From Verrucomicrobiota bacterium (GTDB taxonomy: Bacteria > Verrucomicrobiota > Verrucomicrobiia > Verrucomicrobiales > Akkermansiaceae): a stretch of 9,464 bases of DNA. The translations under genes and the position numbers were made by a program. The notes under the pieces are model-generated. The model had not been told where the DNA came from. It searched no databases and worked only from the letters and a program-made list of their open reading frames with translations. Shown one piece after another: positions 1-5,999 of this stretch (within the stretch, counting starts at the first letter, position 1; each line of letters opens with the position of its first letter). The DNA lies in assembly GCA_026397695.1 (NCBI GenBank), contig JAPLUJ010000219.1, positions 1 through 9,464 on the forward strand. The letters are read 5' to 3'.

Positions 1-252
1 GGCGAACCGCAGGAGACCGGCCACCGGTTGCTGGCGGACGATGAACTCCAGGCACAGGCGGTCCACCTCACGCTCCAACTCGTCGATGTATTGGTCGCGC
101 AGGATAATGGCGTAGGCGGTCTGGCGGCTGCGCTCGGTCAAGGCCTTGACACAGTCCAGCAGGGCTTTTTCGCCGAGCAAGGACATCTCGGTGAGTTTGC
201 CGCGGATGCGGTCCACTTCTCGCTGCATGGATTCTTCAAGGTGCGTTGGCAT
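1..252 (-). CDS. phoU: PhoU-family phosphate signalling regulator, N-terminal part (cut by window edge)
   Basis: The visible 84 residues form the first helical half of a PhoU protein, a cytoplasmic regulator that links the PstSCAB phosphate transporter to PhoR and keeps the Pho regulon off when phosphate is plentiful. The start MPTHLEESMQREVDRI, the internal LTEMSLLGEKAL and the end VRQQPVAGLLRF match the family pattern: N-terminal helix, conserved methionine-containing helix, then the QPVA-LR segment at the close of the first repeat. The full protein is usually about 220 residues, so the rest lies left of the window. The start at 252 was chosen because family similarity begins there. An in-frame ATG at 339 would add 29 residues with no family character. 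Neither start has a clear Shine-Dalgarno. It follows phoB and phoR on the same strand but has its own Pho-box-like element at 483-500. No pst transporter gene lies between. Confidence 0.85.
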   Translation of the reverse strand, partial: MPTHLEESMQREVDRIRGKLTEMSLLGEKALLDCVKALTERSRQTAYAIILRDQYIDELEREVDRLCLEFIVRQQPVAGLLRFA

Positions 253-482
253 GGCGGACTGCTGGAAAATGGCTTGGAGAGTGGGAGCGAATGGGATCGC
301 GATCACTGGCGAGCGGAAATCATAAGTGGGGGCCGACATTTCTGGATGCGGCACATGGGTAATCACATTTACGGGACGCTGCTGGCAAGTCAAAATTTCT
401 GCCAACCCTGTCCCGTCGTGTTCCATCTCATGCCGTCTGCGCCGATCATTGGCCCTGACCGCCAGATTGCGAAATCTCTCGT

Positions 483-500
483 GTGACAATTTTGTAACCA
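483..500 (-). promoter_or_regulatory. Pho-box-like element upstream of phoU
   Basis: Read on the minus strand this is TGGTTAC-AAAA-TTGTCAC, two 7-base half-sites in direct orientation separated by an AT-only 4-base spacer. That is the 7+4+7 architecture bound by PhoB dimers in the well-studied Pho boxes. The second half-site plus the following AC is identical to that of the element in front of phoB. It sits about 230 bases upstream of the phoU start. No convincing -10 hexamer is visible just downstream. Confidence 0.6.
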
Positions 501-515
501 AGAGAGTCAGGCATC

Positions 516-571
516 GACCAAGGTCTGGTCGTGGAACGCCTGGCAGTCGTCGGGCGTGGTGCCTTCACGCC
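516..571. repeat. Two short inverted repeats between phoR and phoU
   Basis: Two hairpin-capable repeats lie close together. At 516-530 the arms are GACCA/TGGTC with a 5-base loop. At 553-571 the arms are GGCGTG/CACGCC with a 7-base loop. They lie downstream of the phoR stop on the minus strand and could help end or stabilise the phoBR transcript. Neither is followed by a T-run, so they are not classic intrinsic terminators. Confidence 0.3.
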
Positions 572-622
572 AGACATCACCTTAACTTCCCAAAAAATTC
601 ATCCCCAAGTTATTCAAAAGGT

Positions 623-1345
623 TCAAGGGCGTTCCACTGGTACTGTGATGGTAAACCTAGTCTCACAGCCAGGCTCCGACACGACTCCGATCGTGCCACC
701 ATGAGCTTCGACGGCGCGTTTCACGATGGACAGGCCGAGGCCGGTTCCTTTGATTTCCTGCTGCGAGTGGTGTTTTTCAACCCGGAAGAACCGCAGGAAA
801 ATGTGGGGGAGATCGTCGCCAGGTATCCCGACGCCGTTGTCCGAAACCCAGATCCGGATGTTCTCCTCAACCTGCTCGCAACCGATCTCGACACGCAGAC
901 CGCCATTCGGATTCTGCTTGAGCGCGTTCTCGACGAGATTGAACAGCACCTGGGTCCAATAGAACCGGTCCCCCTGTATGACCAGTGCCGGGTCGGGCAT
1001 CGTGACAATCATTTCCGCGCGTTGATGGCGGATGTACGATTCAAGCCGCTCAAGAATGTCCATGATGCACGAGTGAAACAGGAACGGCTCGATTTTGAGC
1101 GCGCCGGCTTCGCCCGACTCCATGCGGGAAATCACCAGCATGTCCTCCACGATGCGCGAGATGCGCTCGGTGTGTGTCCGCATGATAAGCAGGAACCGGC
1201 GGGCCATTTCCGGATCATCTATCATGTTGTCATCCAGCAGGTTTTCAAGGTAGCCATGGATGATGGCGAGCGGTGTGCGCAGCTCGTGGGAGGCGTTGGC
1301 GACGAAGTCCTTGCGGACTTGTTCGAGTTGATACACGTCATTCAC
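623..1345 (-). CDS. phoR: PhoR-type sensor histidine kinase, N-terminal sensor region missing
   Basis: The 240 residues hold a complete kinase core. The dimerisation/phosphoacceptor helix contains SHELRTP with His20. The N box is NLVENALK with Asn140, G1 is DNGVGIP (169-175), the F box is IFLRFFR (182-188) and G2 is GTGLGL (200-205). The enzyme should phosphorylate the adjacent PhoB. Its family normally has about 400 residues or more, with membrane helices and a PAS domain in front. Here nothing of that is left in frame. The conserved pre-kinase stretch (AHSILLIVNDVYQ) actually begins upstream of the only possible start, a GTG at 1345 without a Shine-Dalgarno, and an in-frame TAA at 1373-1375 blocks further extension. 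The gene is therefore either a 5'-deleted pseudogene or a cytosolic kinase core of doubtful expression. It lies about 100 bases after phoB in the same direction. Confidence 0.75.
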   Translation of the reverse strand: MNDVYQLEQVRKDFVANASHELRTPLAIIHGYLENLLDDNMIDDPEMARRFLLIMRTHTERISRIVEDMLVISRMESGEAGALKIEPFLFHSCIMDILERLESYIRHQRAEMIVTMPDPALVIQGDRFYWTQVLFNLVENALKQNPNGGLRVEIGCEQVEENIRIWVSDNGVGIPGDDLPHIFLRFFRVEKHHSQQEIKGTGLGLSIVKRAVEAHGGTIGVVSEPGCETRFTITVPVERP

Positions 1346-1448
1346 AATGAGGAGGATGCTATGGGCGCTTGTTTAGGCACGGCGGTGGCGAACCGGAATG
1401 ACCACTGCCAGGAGCATGCAAACGTGGTTTTGCTAGAAGTAACATCAG
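1346..1448 (-). pseudogene. Remnant of the phoR 5' part between phoB and the kinase core
   Basis: This gap of 103 bases stands where roughly 500 or more bases encoding the PhoR membrane and PAS regions would be expected. In the same frame as the kinase, an ATG at 1417 opens a hydrophobic start, MLLAVVIPVRHRRA, resembling a first membrane helix followed by basic residues. A TAA follows at once, and after it comes the kinase-adjacent sequence SAHSILLIVNDV. The arrangement looks like two retained ends of phoR joined by a large internal deletion. The identity of the short N-terminal piece is inference. Confidence 0.4.
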
Positions 1449-2132
1449 TCATGTTTCAGGGTTCGCAACGCGATACCCAACGCCGCGCACGGTTTCGACC
1501 CAGTTCTCCCGAGGACCGAGTTTTTGACGCAAGCGCTTGACATGCGTGTCGAGTGTCCGGCTGTGCGTCGCGTCGCTATAACCCCAGATGATGCACAGAA
1601 GCTCGTTGCGGTCTTGGGGTTTGCCGGAACGCTCACACAGGAATAGCAAAAACTTGAACTCGGTTGAAGTTAATTCGACAGGCTCGTTGTCCAGATAGAA
1701 TTTCATTGAGTTCTTATCAAAGCGAAAGGGACCATAAGTGAATTCGACCGCGCCGGGAGGTCCGTCCGAGCGTTTGAGAACGGCTTGAACGCGCAGAATG
1801 AGTTCCTTCGGGCTGAAAGGTTTGGTGAGATAGTCGTCGGCACCGGCCTCCAGACCTTGAATGCGGTCGGTGGTTTGTGCCTTGGCGGTAAGGATGATCA
1901 CCGGGGTGTTGGCGGTGCGCGGATCCCGGCGGAGTTCTCGGAAAACCGCGTAACCATCACGCCCGGGCAACATGAGATCGAGAAGAATCAGGTCAGGCCG
2001 CTCGCGCAGCGCCACCTTGGTGCCTTCCACCCCGTCGTAGCTCTTGAGGATCTCAAAGCCCGCTCGTTCAAGGTTGAAGCCAATCAAGTCGGCGATGTCA
2101 CGCTCGTCCTCGACAATCAGAATTCGTTGCAT
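1449..2132 (-). CDS. phoB: PhoB-type response regulator (OmpR/PhoB family)
   Basis: The 227-residue protein has full family length. The receiver domain (about 1-120) shows the acidic pocket EDE at 8-10, the phosphoacceptor Asp52 in LLDLMLPG, Thr82 in LTAKAQ and Lys104 in LTKPF. The C-terminal winged-helix DNA-binding domain (about 130-225) carries LTSTEFKFLLFL, the recognition region SRTLDTHVKRLRQKL and the closing VRGVGYRV. Phosphorylated PhoB binds Pho boxes and activates phosphate-starvation genes. A Pho-box-like element 50 bases upstream (2182-2199) suggests it activates itself. It is followed by the truncated phoR and preceded by agt-plcP on the same strand. Assignment to PhoB rather than another OmpR-type regulator rests on sequence style and on phoU and phoR next door. 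No strong ribosome binding site is seen. Confidence 0.88.
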   Translation of the reverse strand: MQRILIVEDERDIADLIGFNLERAGFEILKSYDGVEGTKVALRERPDLILLDLMLPGRDGYAVFRELRRDPRTANTPVIILTAKAQTTDRIQGLEAGADDYLTKPFSPKELILRVQAVLKRSDGPPGAVEFTYGPFRFDKNSMKFYLDNEPVELTSTEFKFLLFLCERSGKPQDRNELLCIIWGYSDATHSRTLDTHVKRLRQKLGPRENWVETVRGVGYRVANPET

Positions 2133-2181
2133 TGCGGGATCAGATTAACGGGATGAGCGCTTGGCTGAGAAAACATTGAGT

Positions 2182-2199
2182 GTGACAATTCGGTCACAA
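2182..2199 (-). promoter_or_regulatory. Pho-box-like element upstream of phoB
   Basis: On the minus strand the sequence is TTGTGAC-CGAA-TTGTCAC, two near-identical 7-base direct half-sites (6 of 7 bases the same) with a 4-base spacer, the classic PhoB-binding layout. It lies 50 bases before the phoB start, between agt-plcP and phoB. A weak -10-like CAATGT follows within a few bases. This is the best Pho box in the window and implies autoregulation. Confidence 0.68.
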
Positions 2200-2264
2200 T
2201 GGAAACTTGCTGGCAAGACGCTCTTTCAGCTACGGCAGCGGCGGGTGGCCGTGACGGACGGTTT

Positions 2265-4277
2265 CTAACGGCTGTTGAAGACCGCCGCCAGGCGCTGTTG
2301 GCGCGGATGACTCCGCAGCTTGGCGGCGGCGGGCGGCATGGGGGCGTAGTGCGGCTCCGGGGTGTCCGCGATGCTTTCGAGAAAATCCTCATAGTGGATC
2401 AACTCGAAGCGGCCGTCGAGGTGTTCGACGACCGCGCTGAGGCTTTCGACCCAATCACCGGAGTTGAGGTAATGCACGTCGCCCACCTGGCGGTCTTCCG
2501 GAGTGTGAATGTGGCCGCAGATGATGCCCTCGCAGTGGCGGTGCAGGGCGAGTTGTTGGAGCTGGATTTCATAGCGGTCGATATAACTGACGGCCGATTT
2601 GACCCGGGCCTTGATTTTCTGGCTGAGGGAGAAATAGGCATGACCGCGCCATGCCCGCCAGCGGTTGTAGATCCGGTTGAAGTACAGCAGCAGGTCATAG
2701 CCGACGGATCCCGCCATGGCAAGCCAGCGGTGGTGGGACGACACGCTGTCGAAGCCGTCGCCATGGACGACGAGGTAATGTTTGCCGGTGATGCTTTCGT
2801 GGATGTGTTCGCGGACGAATTTGATAGGGCCGAAGGCCAGCGGCAGGAATCTGTCAAGAACATCGTCGTGGTTGCCGCGAAGATAGATCACCTCGACGTC
2901 ATCCTTTTCGGACATTTTGAGCACGGTTCGGACGAACTTGGTGTGACGGTCACTCCATTTGGCGCCGCGCCGCAGGGACCAGGCGTCGATGATGTCGCCA
3001 TTGAGCACCAGTTTGGCGCATTTCACATGTTTCAGGAAATCCACCGCTTCGCGTGCCTTGCTGTCGGGCGAGCCGAGGTGGACATCGGAAATAAACACGG
3101 TCCGCACATGGAGCTTGCCGTCCTTGCGGTGGCGTTTGCCGACAAAGCCGGTGGCGGTCATGCGGCCGCGCTTGGCGGCGACCGCCGCCTCCAAGTAGCT
3201 TTCAAACGTGCAGACCACCCCGCTCCACGAAAGGTTTTCCACTGAGCGACGGGCTGCTTCGCGCAAATTGTCATGGGTGCCGAGATCCGCCGCGCGCACG
3301 GCCTCGGCGAGCCATGCTTCGGCGTCGCCTTTCGGTGCTTTCAAACCATTTTCACGGTGGCGCACATGGGCGGCGGCCGCCGCGTAGTCATAACTCACGG
3401 TGACCAGGCCGCTGGCCAATCCTTCTATCAAAACATTGCCGAAGGTTTCCGTTTCGCTGGGAAACAGCAGGATATCCGCCGAGGCATAATGGGCCGCCAA
3501 AGACTCACCCTGTTGTACCCCGGCAAAACAAATGTCCGGGTGTGCGGCTTGCATCCGTTCACGCAATGGACCGTCGCCGATTATCACGCACCGCATGTCG
3601 CACACCTCCGTGCGCATCCGCCGCAGGGCTTCGGTCGCGAGTTCGAGGTTTTTTTCCGCTGCCACACGCCCGACCACCGCGACGACCGGCACCCCGGGCC
3701 GGGCACCCCACTGGGCACGCAGCAGCTCGCAGCGCTTCGCCGGGTCGAACAACCCGGTATCGACGCCGCGGCCTAACAGACGAACTTCATTGAAGCCGTC
3801 GTCGACCAGGCGTTTGACCACTTCAGCGGATGGTGCCAGAGTCATGTCGGCGCGGTTGTGAATATGGCGCAGCCACAACACGGCCGCCGATTGCAAGCCG
3901 CGCAACCGGTATTTCGCCATGTATTCGTCGAAGTTCGTGTGAAATCCGGCGACCACCGGCAAGCCGAGCGAGGCGGCCGCGCTGATGGCTGACCTGCCGA
4001 GCGGGCTTTCGGTGGCGACATAGATCGCGTCGGGGCGGCGCTTGGACCAGCGCCGCCGCAACTTGAACGGGCTGGGCAGGCCAATCCGGATCTCGGTGTA
4101 ACCGGGAAGCGGCACCGACCTAACCTCGGTCTGCCCGCGTTGTCCGTCAGTGGAGCCGGTGCGGATCACATGCACCGCGTGGCCGCGCTGGCGCATGCCC
4201 TCGGTCAGTCGTCCCAAGGTCATGGCCACGCCGTTGATGTCTGGAGTGAATGTGTCGGTGACAATGTCGATGCGCAT
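2265..4277 (-). CDS. Fused family-4 glycosyltransferase and PlcP-type phosphoesterase (Agt-PlcP), membrane lipid remodelling
   Basis: One uninterrupted 670-residue frame joins two enzymes that are usually separate. Residues 1-370 are a GT-B fold glycosyltransferase of family 4: N-terminal VTDTFTPDINGVAMTLGRL, GFHTNFDEYM (111-120), GRVAAEKN (203-210), and the sugar-nucleotide site E277-x7-E285 within FPSETETFGNVLIEG. Residues 385-630 are a calcineurin-like phosphoesterase with all metal motifs: D398-x-H400, GD 427-428, GNHD 468-471, His505 and GHIH 588-591. The ending NSGDWVESLSAVVEH is typical of PlcP rather than LpxH. In phosphate-starved alphaproteobacteria PlcP removes phospholipid headgroups to give diacylglycerol, and Agt adds glucose or glucuronic acid to it. 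Placement beside phoB supports that role. Start 4277 was chosen because family similarity begins at MRIDIVTDTF. The frame extends to 4433 with unlike residues. Met373 (codon at 3161) could be the former phosphoesterase start. Exact substrates are inferred. Confidence 0.78.
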   Translation of the reverse strand: MRIDIVTDTFTPDINGVAMTLGRLTEGMRQRGHAVHVIRTGSTDGQRGQTEVRSVPLPGYTEIRIGLPSPFKLRRRWSKRRPDAIYVATESPLGRSAISAAASLGLPVVAGFHTNFDEYMAKYRLRGLQSAAVLWLRHIHNRADMTLAPSAEVVKRLVDDGFNEVRLLGRGVDTGLFDPAKRCELLRAQWGARPGVPVVAVVGRVAAEKNLELATEALRRMRTEVCDMRCVIIGDGPLRERMQAAHPDICFAGVQQGESLAAHYASADILLFPSETETFGNVLIEGLASGLVTVSYDYAAAAAHVRHRENGLKAPKGDAEAWLAEAVRAADLGTHDNLREAARRSVENLSWSGVVCTFESYLEAAVAAKRGRMTATGFVGKRHRKDGKLHVRTVFISDVHLGSPDSKAREAVDFLKHVKCAKLVLNGDIIDAWSLRRGAKWSDRHTKFVRTVLKMSEKDDVEVIYLRGNHDDVLDRFLPLAFGPIKFVREHIHESITGKHYLVVHGDGFDSVSSHHRWLAMAGSVGYDLLLYFNRIYNRWRAWRGHAYFSLSQKIKARVKSAVSYIDRYEIQLQQLALHRHCEGIICGHIHTPEDRQVGDVHYLNSGDWVESLSAVVEHLDGRFELIHYEDFLESIADTPEPHYAPMPPAAAKLRSHPRQQRLAAVFNSR

Positions 4278-4361
4278 GTTGGGGTGGCGGATGATTGTTT
4301 CAGGTTTCTTAAATATCGTCACCATGACAGCAGACGGATACCACTTAAGAAGTGCTATTAT

Positions 4362-4379
4362 GTGGCGAAATTGACACAC
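4362..4379 (-). promoter_or_regulatory. Possible weak Pho box and -10 upstream of agt-plcP
   Basis: On the minus strand this reads GTGTGTC-AATT-TCGCCAC, with each half-site matching the phoB element at 5 of 7 positions and the same 4-base spacing. It is directly followed by CATAAT, a good -10-like hexamer (4357-4362), although the spacing is tighter than in known Pho promoters. It is 85 bases before the agt-plcP start. An inverted repeat (CACTT/AAGTG, 4342-4354) lies between the two. The match is marginal. Confidence 0.25.
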
Positions 4380-4526
4380 GGATGCCGCACTTGCGTTGGT
4401 GAAGCTTTCACATCCCCCCTGTTGGTCCGCCATCCTGAAGAAGACCCGTCACCGGTCGCCGTAACTACGGCAAGCTGGGCGTCGCGCCTGGTTCCATCAT
4501 AACATGAAGTGCCGGCGGGGTTTGAT

Positions 4527-4901
4527 CTAACCATCGCGACGCGCCGGAAGGTGCGGTCCGCAAGGCGGGCGGCGGGTCTTGCACCCGCCGACGCCGAAGA
4601 ATCTTTCGCAGTGGATCGTCCTGATATTGAGGCCCATGTAGTAGGAGCCACTGAGGGTGACAACGGACTCCGCGCCGAAGGCCTCGGCGAGATGTTCCTT
4701 GAGCAAGGCGGTCTCCCGCCTGCCGAGATATAGGAATGTGGGCGTACGGCCATCGCTGGATTTGGAGCGTATGAGTTCCGCCACCGCCATGGTGTCCCAT
4801 GCGGCTTCCATGAACAACTCGGAAGACACGCTCACCAAATCTGGATAGAACAGGTCTTCCCCGCGCGGGTTGGGAATCTGGCAATGATGATTGATAATCA
4901 T
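4527..4901 (-). CDS. Small hypothetical protein, possibly truncated
   Basis: I do not recognise this gene. The frame gives 124 residues from ATG 4901 (MIINHHCQIPNPRGEDLF). A longer option starts at ATG 5036 and adds 45 low-complexity residues. The protein looks soluble, with an amphipathic helical middle (FMEAAWDTMAVAELI), then TPTFLYLGRRETALLKEHLAEAFG, which resembles a strand-helix unit, and SYYMGLNIRTIHC near the end. The last 30 residues are rich in Arg, Pro and Gly and hold two of its four cysteines (VGGCKTRRPPCG). They look unlike the body, so a frameshift or truncation near the end is possible. It lies upstream of agt-plcP on the same strand, separated by about 250 bases. Composition and helix pattern suggest a real gene; function is unknown. 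Confidence 0.45.
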   Translation of the reverse strand: MIINHHCQIPNPRGEDLFYPDLVSVSSELFMEAAWDTMAVAELIRSKSSDGRTPTFLYLGRRETALLKEHLAEAFGAESVVTLSGSYYMGLNIRTIHCERFFGVGGCKTRRPPCGPHLPARRDG

Positions 4902-5026
4902 GAGAATGTGTATGTTAGGGGGAATCGGGTTGCCGGCTGCCGGTGTGGTCCGCGGAAACCGCTCGGTTGCGTGCCCAGAATGCCACGGCTTCCCGTCTGC
5001 GCCATAACGGATTTGCGACAATAACG

Positions 5027-5038
5027 CCATGATCATGG
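5027..5038. repeat. Perfect 12-bp palindrome, candidate operator
   Basis: CCATGATCATGG is a complete palindrome with no mismatches, placed between divergently oriented genes. Such sites are often bound by dimeric regulators. No regulator gene next to it is evident and there is no second copy nearby, so its role is unproven. Confidence 0.3.
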
Positions 5039-5072
5039 TTAGATGACGGCCATTCTTCAGGAGCTTCTAACA

Positions 5073-5090
5073 TTGTTACAATATGATCAC
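5073..5090 (+). promoter_or_regulatory. Probable Pho-box-like element upstream of the 5201 gene
   Basis: The plus strand reads TTGTTAC-AATA-TGATCAC. The first half-site matches the phoB element at 6 of 7 positions and the second at 5 of 7. The spacer is AT-only and 4 bases long, and the trailing ACAC resembles the bases after the phoB and phoU elements. It is 110 bases before the ATG at 5201. CATAGC just downstream is a poor -10. Confidence 0.4.
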
Positions 5091-5200
5091 ACACCATAGC
5101 TTGCCTTCCGCGGCAACATGGGGAAAGCATCCCGTAATGACCCTTCACACCACCCGCAACAGTACCCCGCAAATCTTCTAACAAATAGCACCCGACCCGC

Positions 5201-5707
5201 ATGCAATGGCAACTGCTTGACGCCATCGGCCCGTTTTTCCGCGGGAACGGTCAGCGGCGGGTCAACTGGTCGAAAATCCCTTTCGATCAACTCGCGGTGG
5301 ACGGGCCGGAACGGCGCAAGCAATGGGACCGGATCGCCGCCGATCTGACGCGCCTTGCCAACGAGGCGCGGCGGTTTGGATTCAACGCGCTGACACTGGA
5401 TGACGTCGCGCATTTGGCACCGCATCCGTGGCATGGGGACGAACTCAACGCCAGGCTGGTGGTGTTTCGCGAGGAGTTCACGGCCTTGATCCGCATGCTC
5501 CACCAACTGGGGCTGGCGGTTTTTCTAACGACCGATGCGATTCCGCTGAGCGCTGGGGTGCTCACCGCCAGCGGCGGGCGGCGCGGGGTGTTGGACAACT
5601 GGTTCCGCGCAATTCTAACGGACGTGCTGGATCTGTTGCCGGAGGTTCGCGGCATCATCGTGCGGATCGGCGAAAGCGATGGCCATGACGTGATAGCCAT
5701 GACGTGA
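5201..5707 (+). CDS. Truncated protein of unknown function (GESDG-motif family), probable pseudogene
   Basis: The frame gives 168 residues beginning MQWQLLDAIGPFFRG and containing VNWSKIPFDQL, GFNALTLDDVAHLAP, a GLAVFLTTD strand and a late VRIGESDG. The alternating strand-helix pattern and conserved Asp, Asn and acidic residues suggest the first half of a TIM-barrel-like, possibly carbohydrate-active, enzyme. From memory, similar proteins of Verrucomicrobiota are several times longer and continue well beyond GESDG. Here the frame collapses right after GHDV at a 14-base tandem duplication (5682-5709) and stops. Dropping one copy would restore a frame reading IGISVWCQT, which also looks family-like, so the middle of the gene may have been deleted. 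A Pho-box-like element precedes it. No Shine-Dalgarno is seen. Function is not assigned. Confidence 0.55.
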   Translation: MQWQLLDAIGPFFRGNGQRRVNWSKIPFDQLAVDGPERRKQWDRIAADLTRLANEARRFGFNALTLDDVAHLAPHPWHGDELNARLVVFREEFTALIRMLHQLGLAVFLTTDAIPLSAGVLTASGGRRGVLDNWFRAILTDVLDLLPEVRGIIVRIGESDGHDVIAMT

Positions 5708-5709
5708 TA
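5682..5709 (+). repeat. 14-bp tandem duplication at the break of the 5201 gene
   Basis: GCCATGACGTGATA occurs twice head to tail without a gap. Because 14 is not a multiple of three, the duplication shifts the frame and creates the stop of the 5201 gene. It could come from replication slippage, from a deletion joint, from precise loss of a mobile element that had duplicated its target, or from an assembly joint. Confidence 0.8.
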
Positions 5710-5777
5710 GGTATATCGGTGTGGTGCCAAACGACAACTTGCGCAGCTCCTTGTCGAGGGGGTTATCATACGGATAT

Positions 5778-5792
5778 CGCCGGTCACCGGCG
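5778..5792. repeat. 15-bp inverted repeat
   Basis: CGCCGGT and ACCGGCG flank one central base, giving a near-perfect palindrome in otherwise unexplained sequence. There is no T-run on either side, so it is not an intrinsic terminator. It could be a protein-binding site or chance in GC-rich DNA. Confidence 0.3.
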
Positions 5793-5943
5793 AAGTCCCG
5801 GGTGTTTGCTCGTGGCAGGATTCCTGTTGGCCAAGTCAGTTGGCAGGTTGATCCGTTGGCGCGCGCGTCACCCATCCGCTGACAAGCCGTTTCACGAAAT
5901 GCATAACTGTATTTCCATAACAAGTTAGATAAGGCGTCGTGAT

Positions 5944-5961
5944 TTGTGACGAAACAATCAC
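5944..5961 (+). promoter_or_regulatory. Probable Pho-box-like element upstream of the secreted phosphoesterase
   Basis: The plus strand reads TTGTGAC-GAAA-CAATCAC. The first half-site is identical to the first half-site of the phoB element and the spacer is 4 bases. The second half-site keeps only TCAC plus flanking CACAC. The site lies just upstream of the promoter-like hexamers at 5972-5999 and 157 bases before the ATG at 6118. Phosphate control of a secreted phosphoesterase would make biological sense. Confidence 0.42.
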
Positions 5962-5971
5962 CACACATCCA

Positions 5972-5999
5972 TTGTCCGAACGTAGACTACGGATATGAT
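5972..5999 (+). promoter_or_regulatory. Sigma70-like promoter before the secreted phosphoesterase
   Basis: TTGTCC (5972-5977) and TATGAT (5994-5999) are spaced by 16 bases and match the -35 and -10 consensus at 4 and 5 of 6 positions. The weak -35 and an adjacent Pho-box-like element fit an activator-dependent promoter. The transcript would have a leader of roughly 110 bases. Confidence 0.35.

Larger units (their letters stand above)
253..622 (-). other. phoR-phoU intergenic region, leader of phoU
   Basis: This 370-base gap has no convincing gene. Read on the minus strand it holds, in order, two short hairpins (553-571 and 516-530), a Pho-box-like element (483-500) and a leader of about 230 bases before phoU. 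Open frames on the plus strand across it have no recognisable protein and no family character. The long leader is unexplained. It could be an untranslated region, or what remains of a lost gene such as one from a pst operon, but nothing in the sequence shows that. Confidence 0.5.
4902..5200. promoter_or_regulatory. Divergent intergenic region between the 4527-4901 and 5201 genes
   Basis: About 300 bases separate two outward-facing genes. The region contains a perfect 12-base palindrome, CCATGATCATGG (5027-5038), that could be an operator. A Pho-box-like element (5073-5090) points to the plus-strand gene. The 5' part near 4920-5000 is GC-rich and stays open as an extension of the minus-strand gene, but has no recognisable protein character. 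No terminator or RNA gene was seen. Confidence 0.4.

Noticed and set aside
498..703. Plus-strand frame with VERLAVVGRGAFTPD
   Set aside because: No start codon in a sensible place, it overlaps the phoR 3' end, and there is no sign of conservation.
326..1540. Long plus-strand open frame opposite phoR and phoB (404 codons)
   Set aside because: It runs antisense to clearly conserved kinase and response-regulator sequence and shows no domain of its own; the GC-rich opposite strand explains its length.
2206..2217. Small hairpin CTTGC/GCAAG after agt-plcP as a terminator
   Set aside because: The arms are only 5 bases and only three T follow on the minus strand; too weak for an intrinsic terminator.
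2265..3161. Calling the phosphoesterase half LpxH (lipid A synthesis)
   Set aside because: The metal motifs are shared by both, but the NSGDWVESLSAVVEH ending, the glycosyltransferase partner and the phosphate context fit PlcP better.
2199..3245. Plus-strand open frame of 348 codons opposite the phosphoesterase half
   Set aside because: It is the mirror of a strongly conserved minus-strand enzyme and has no recognisable motif.
5919..5931. attC-like GTTAGAT core near 5925 and another at 5038
   Set aside because: Matching RYYYAAC partners at proper spacing and a cassette layout are absent; the 7-mer alone is expected by chance.
5615..5968. Minus-strand open frame of 117 codons with a protein-like stretch (RRYPYDNPLDKELRKL)
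   Set aside because: Half of it overlaps the conserved plus-strand 5201 gene, the rest has no family character, and the good-looking stretch is short.
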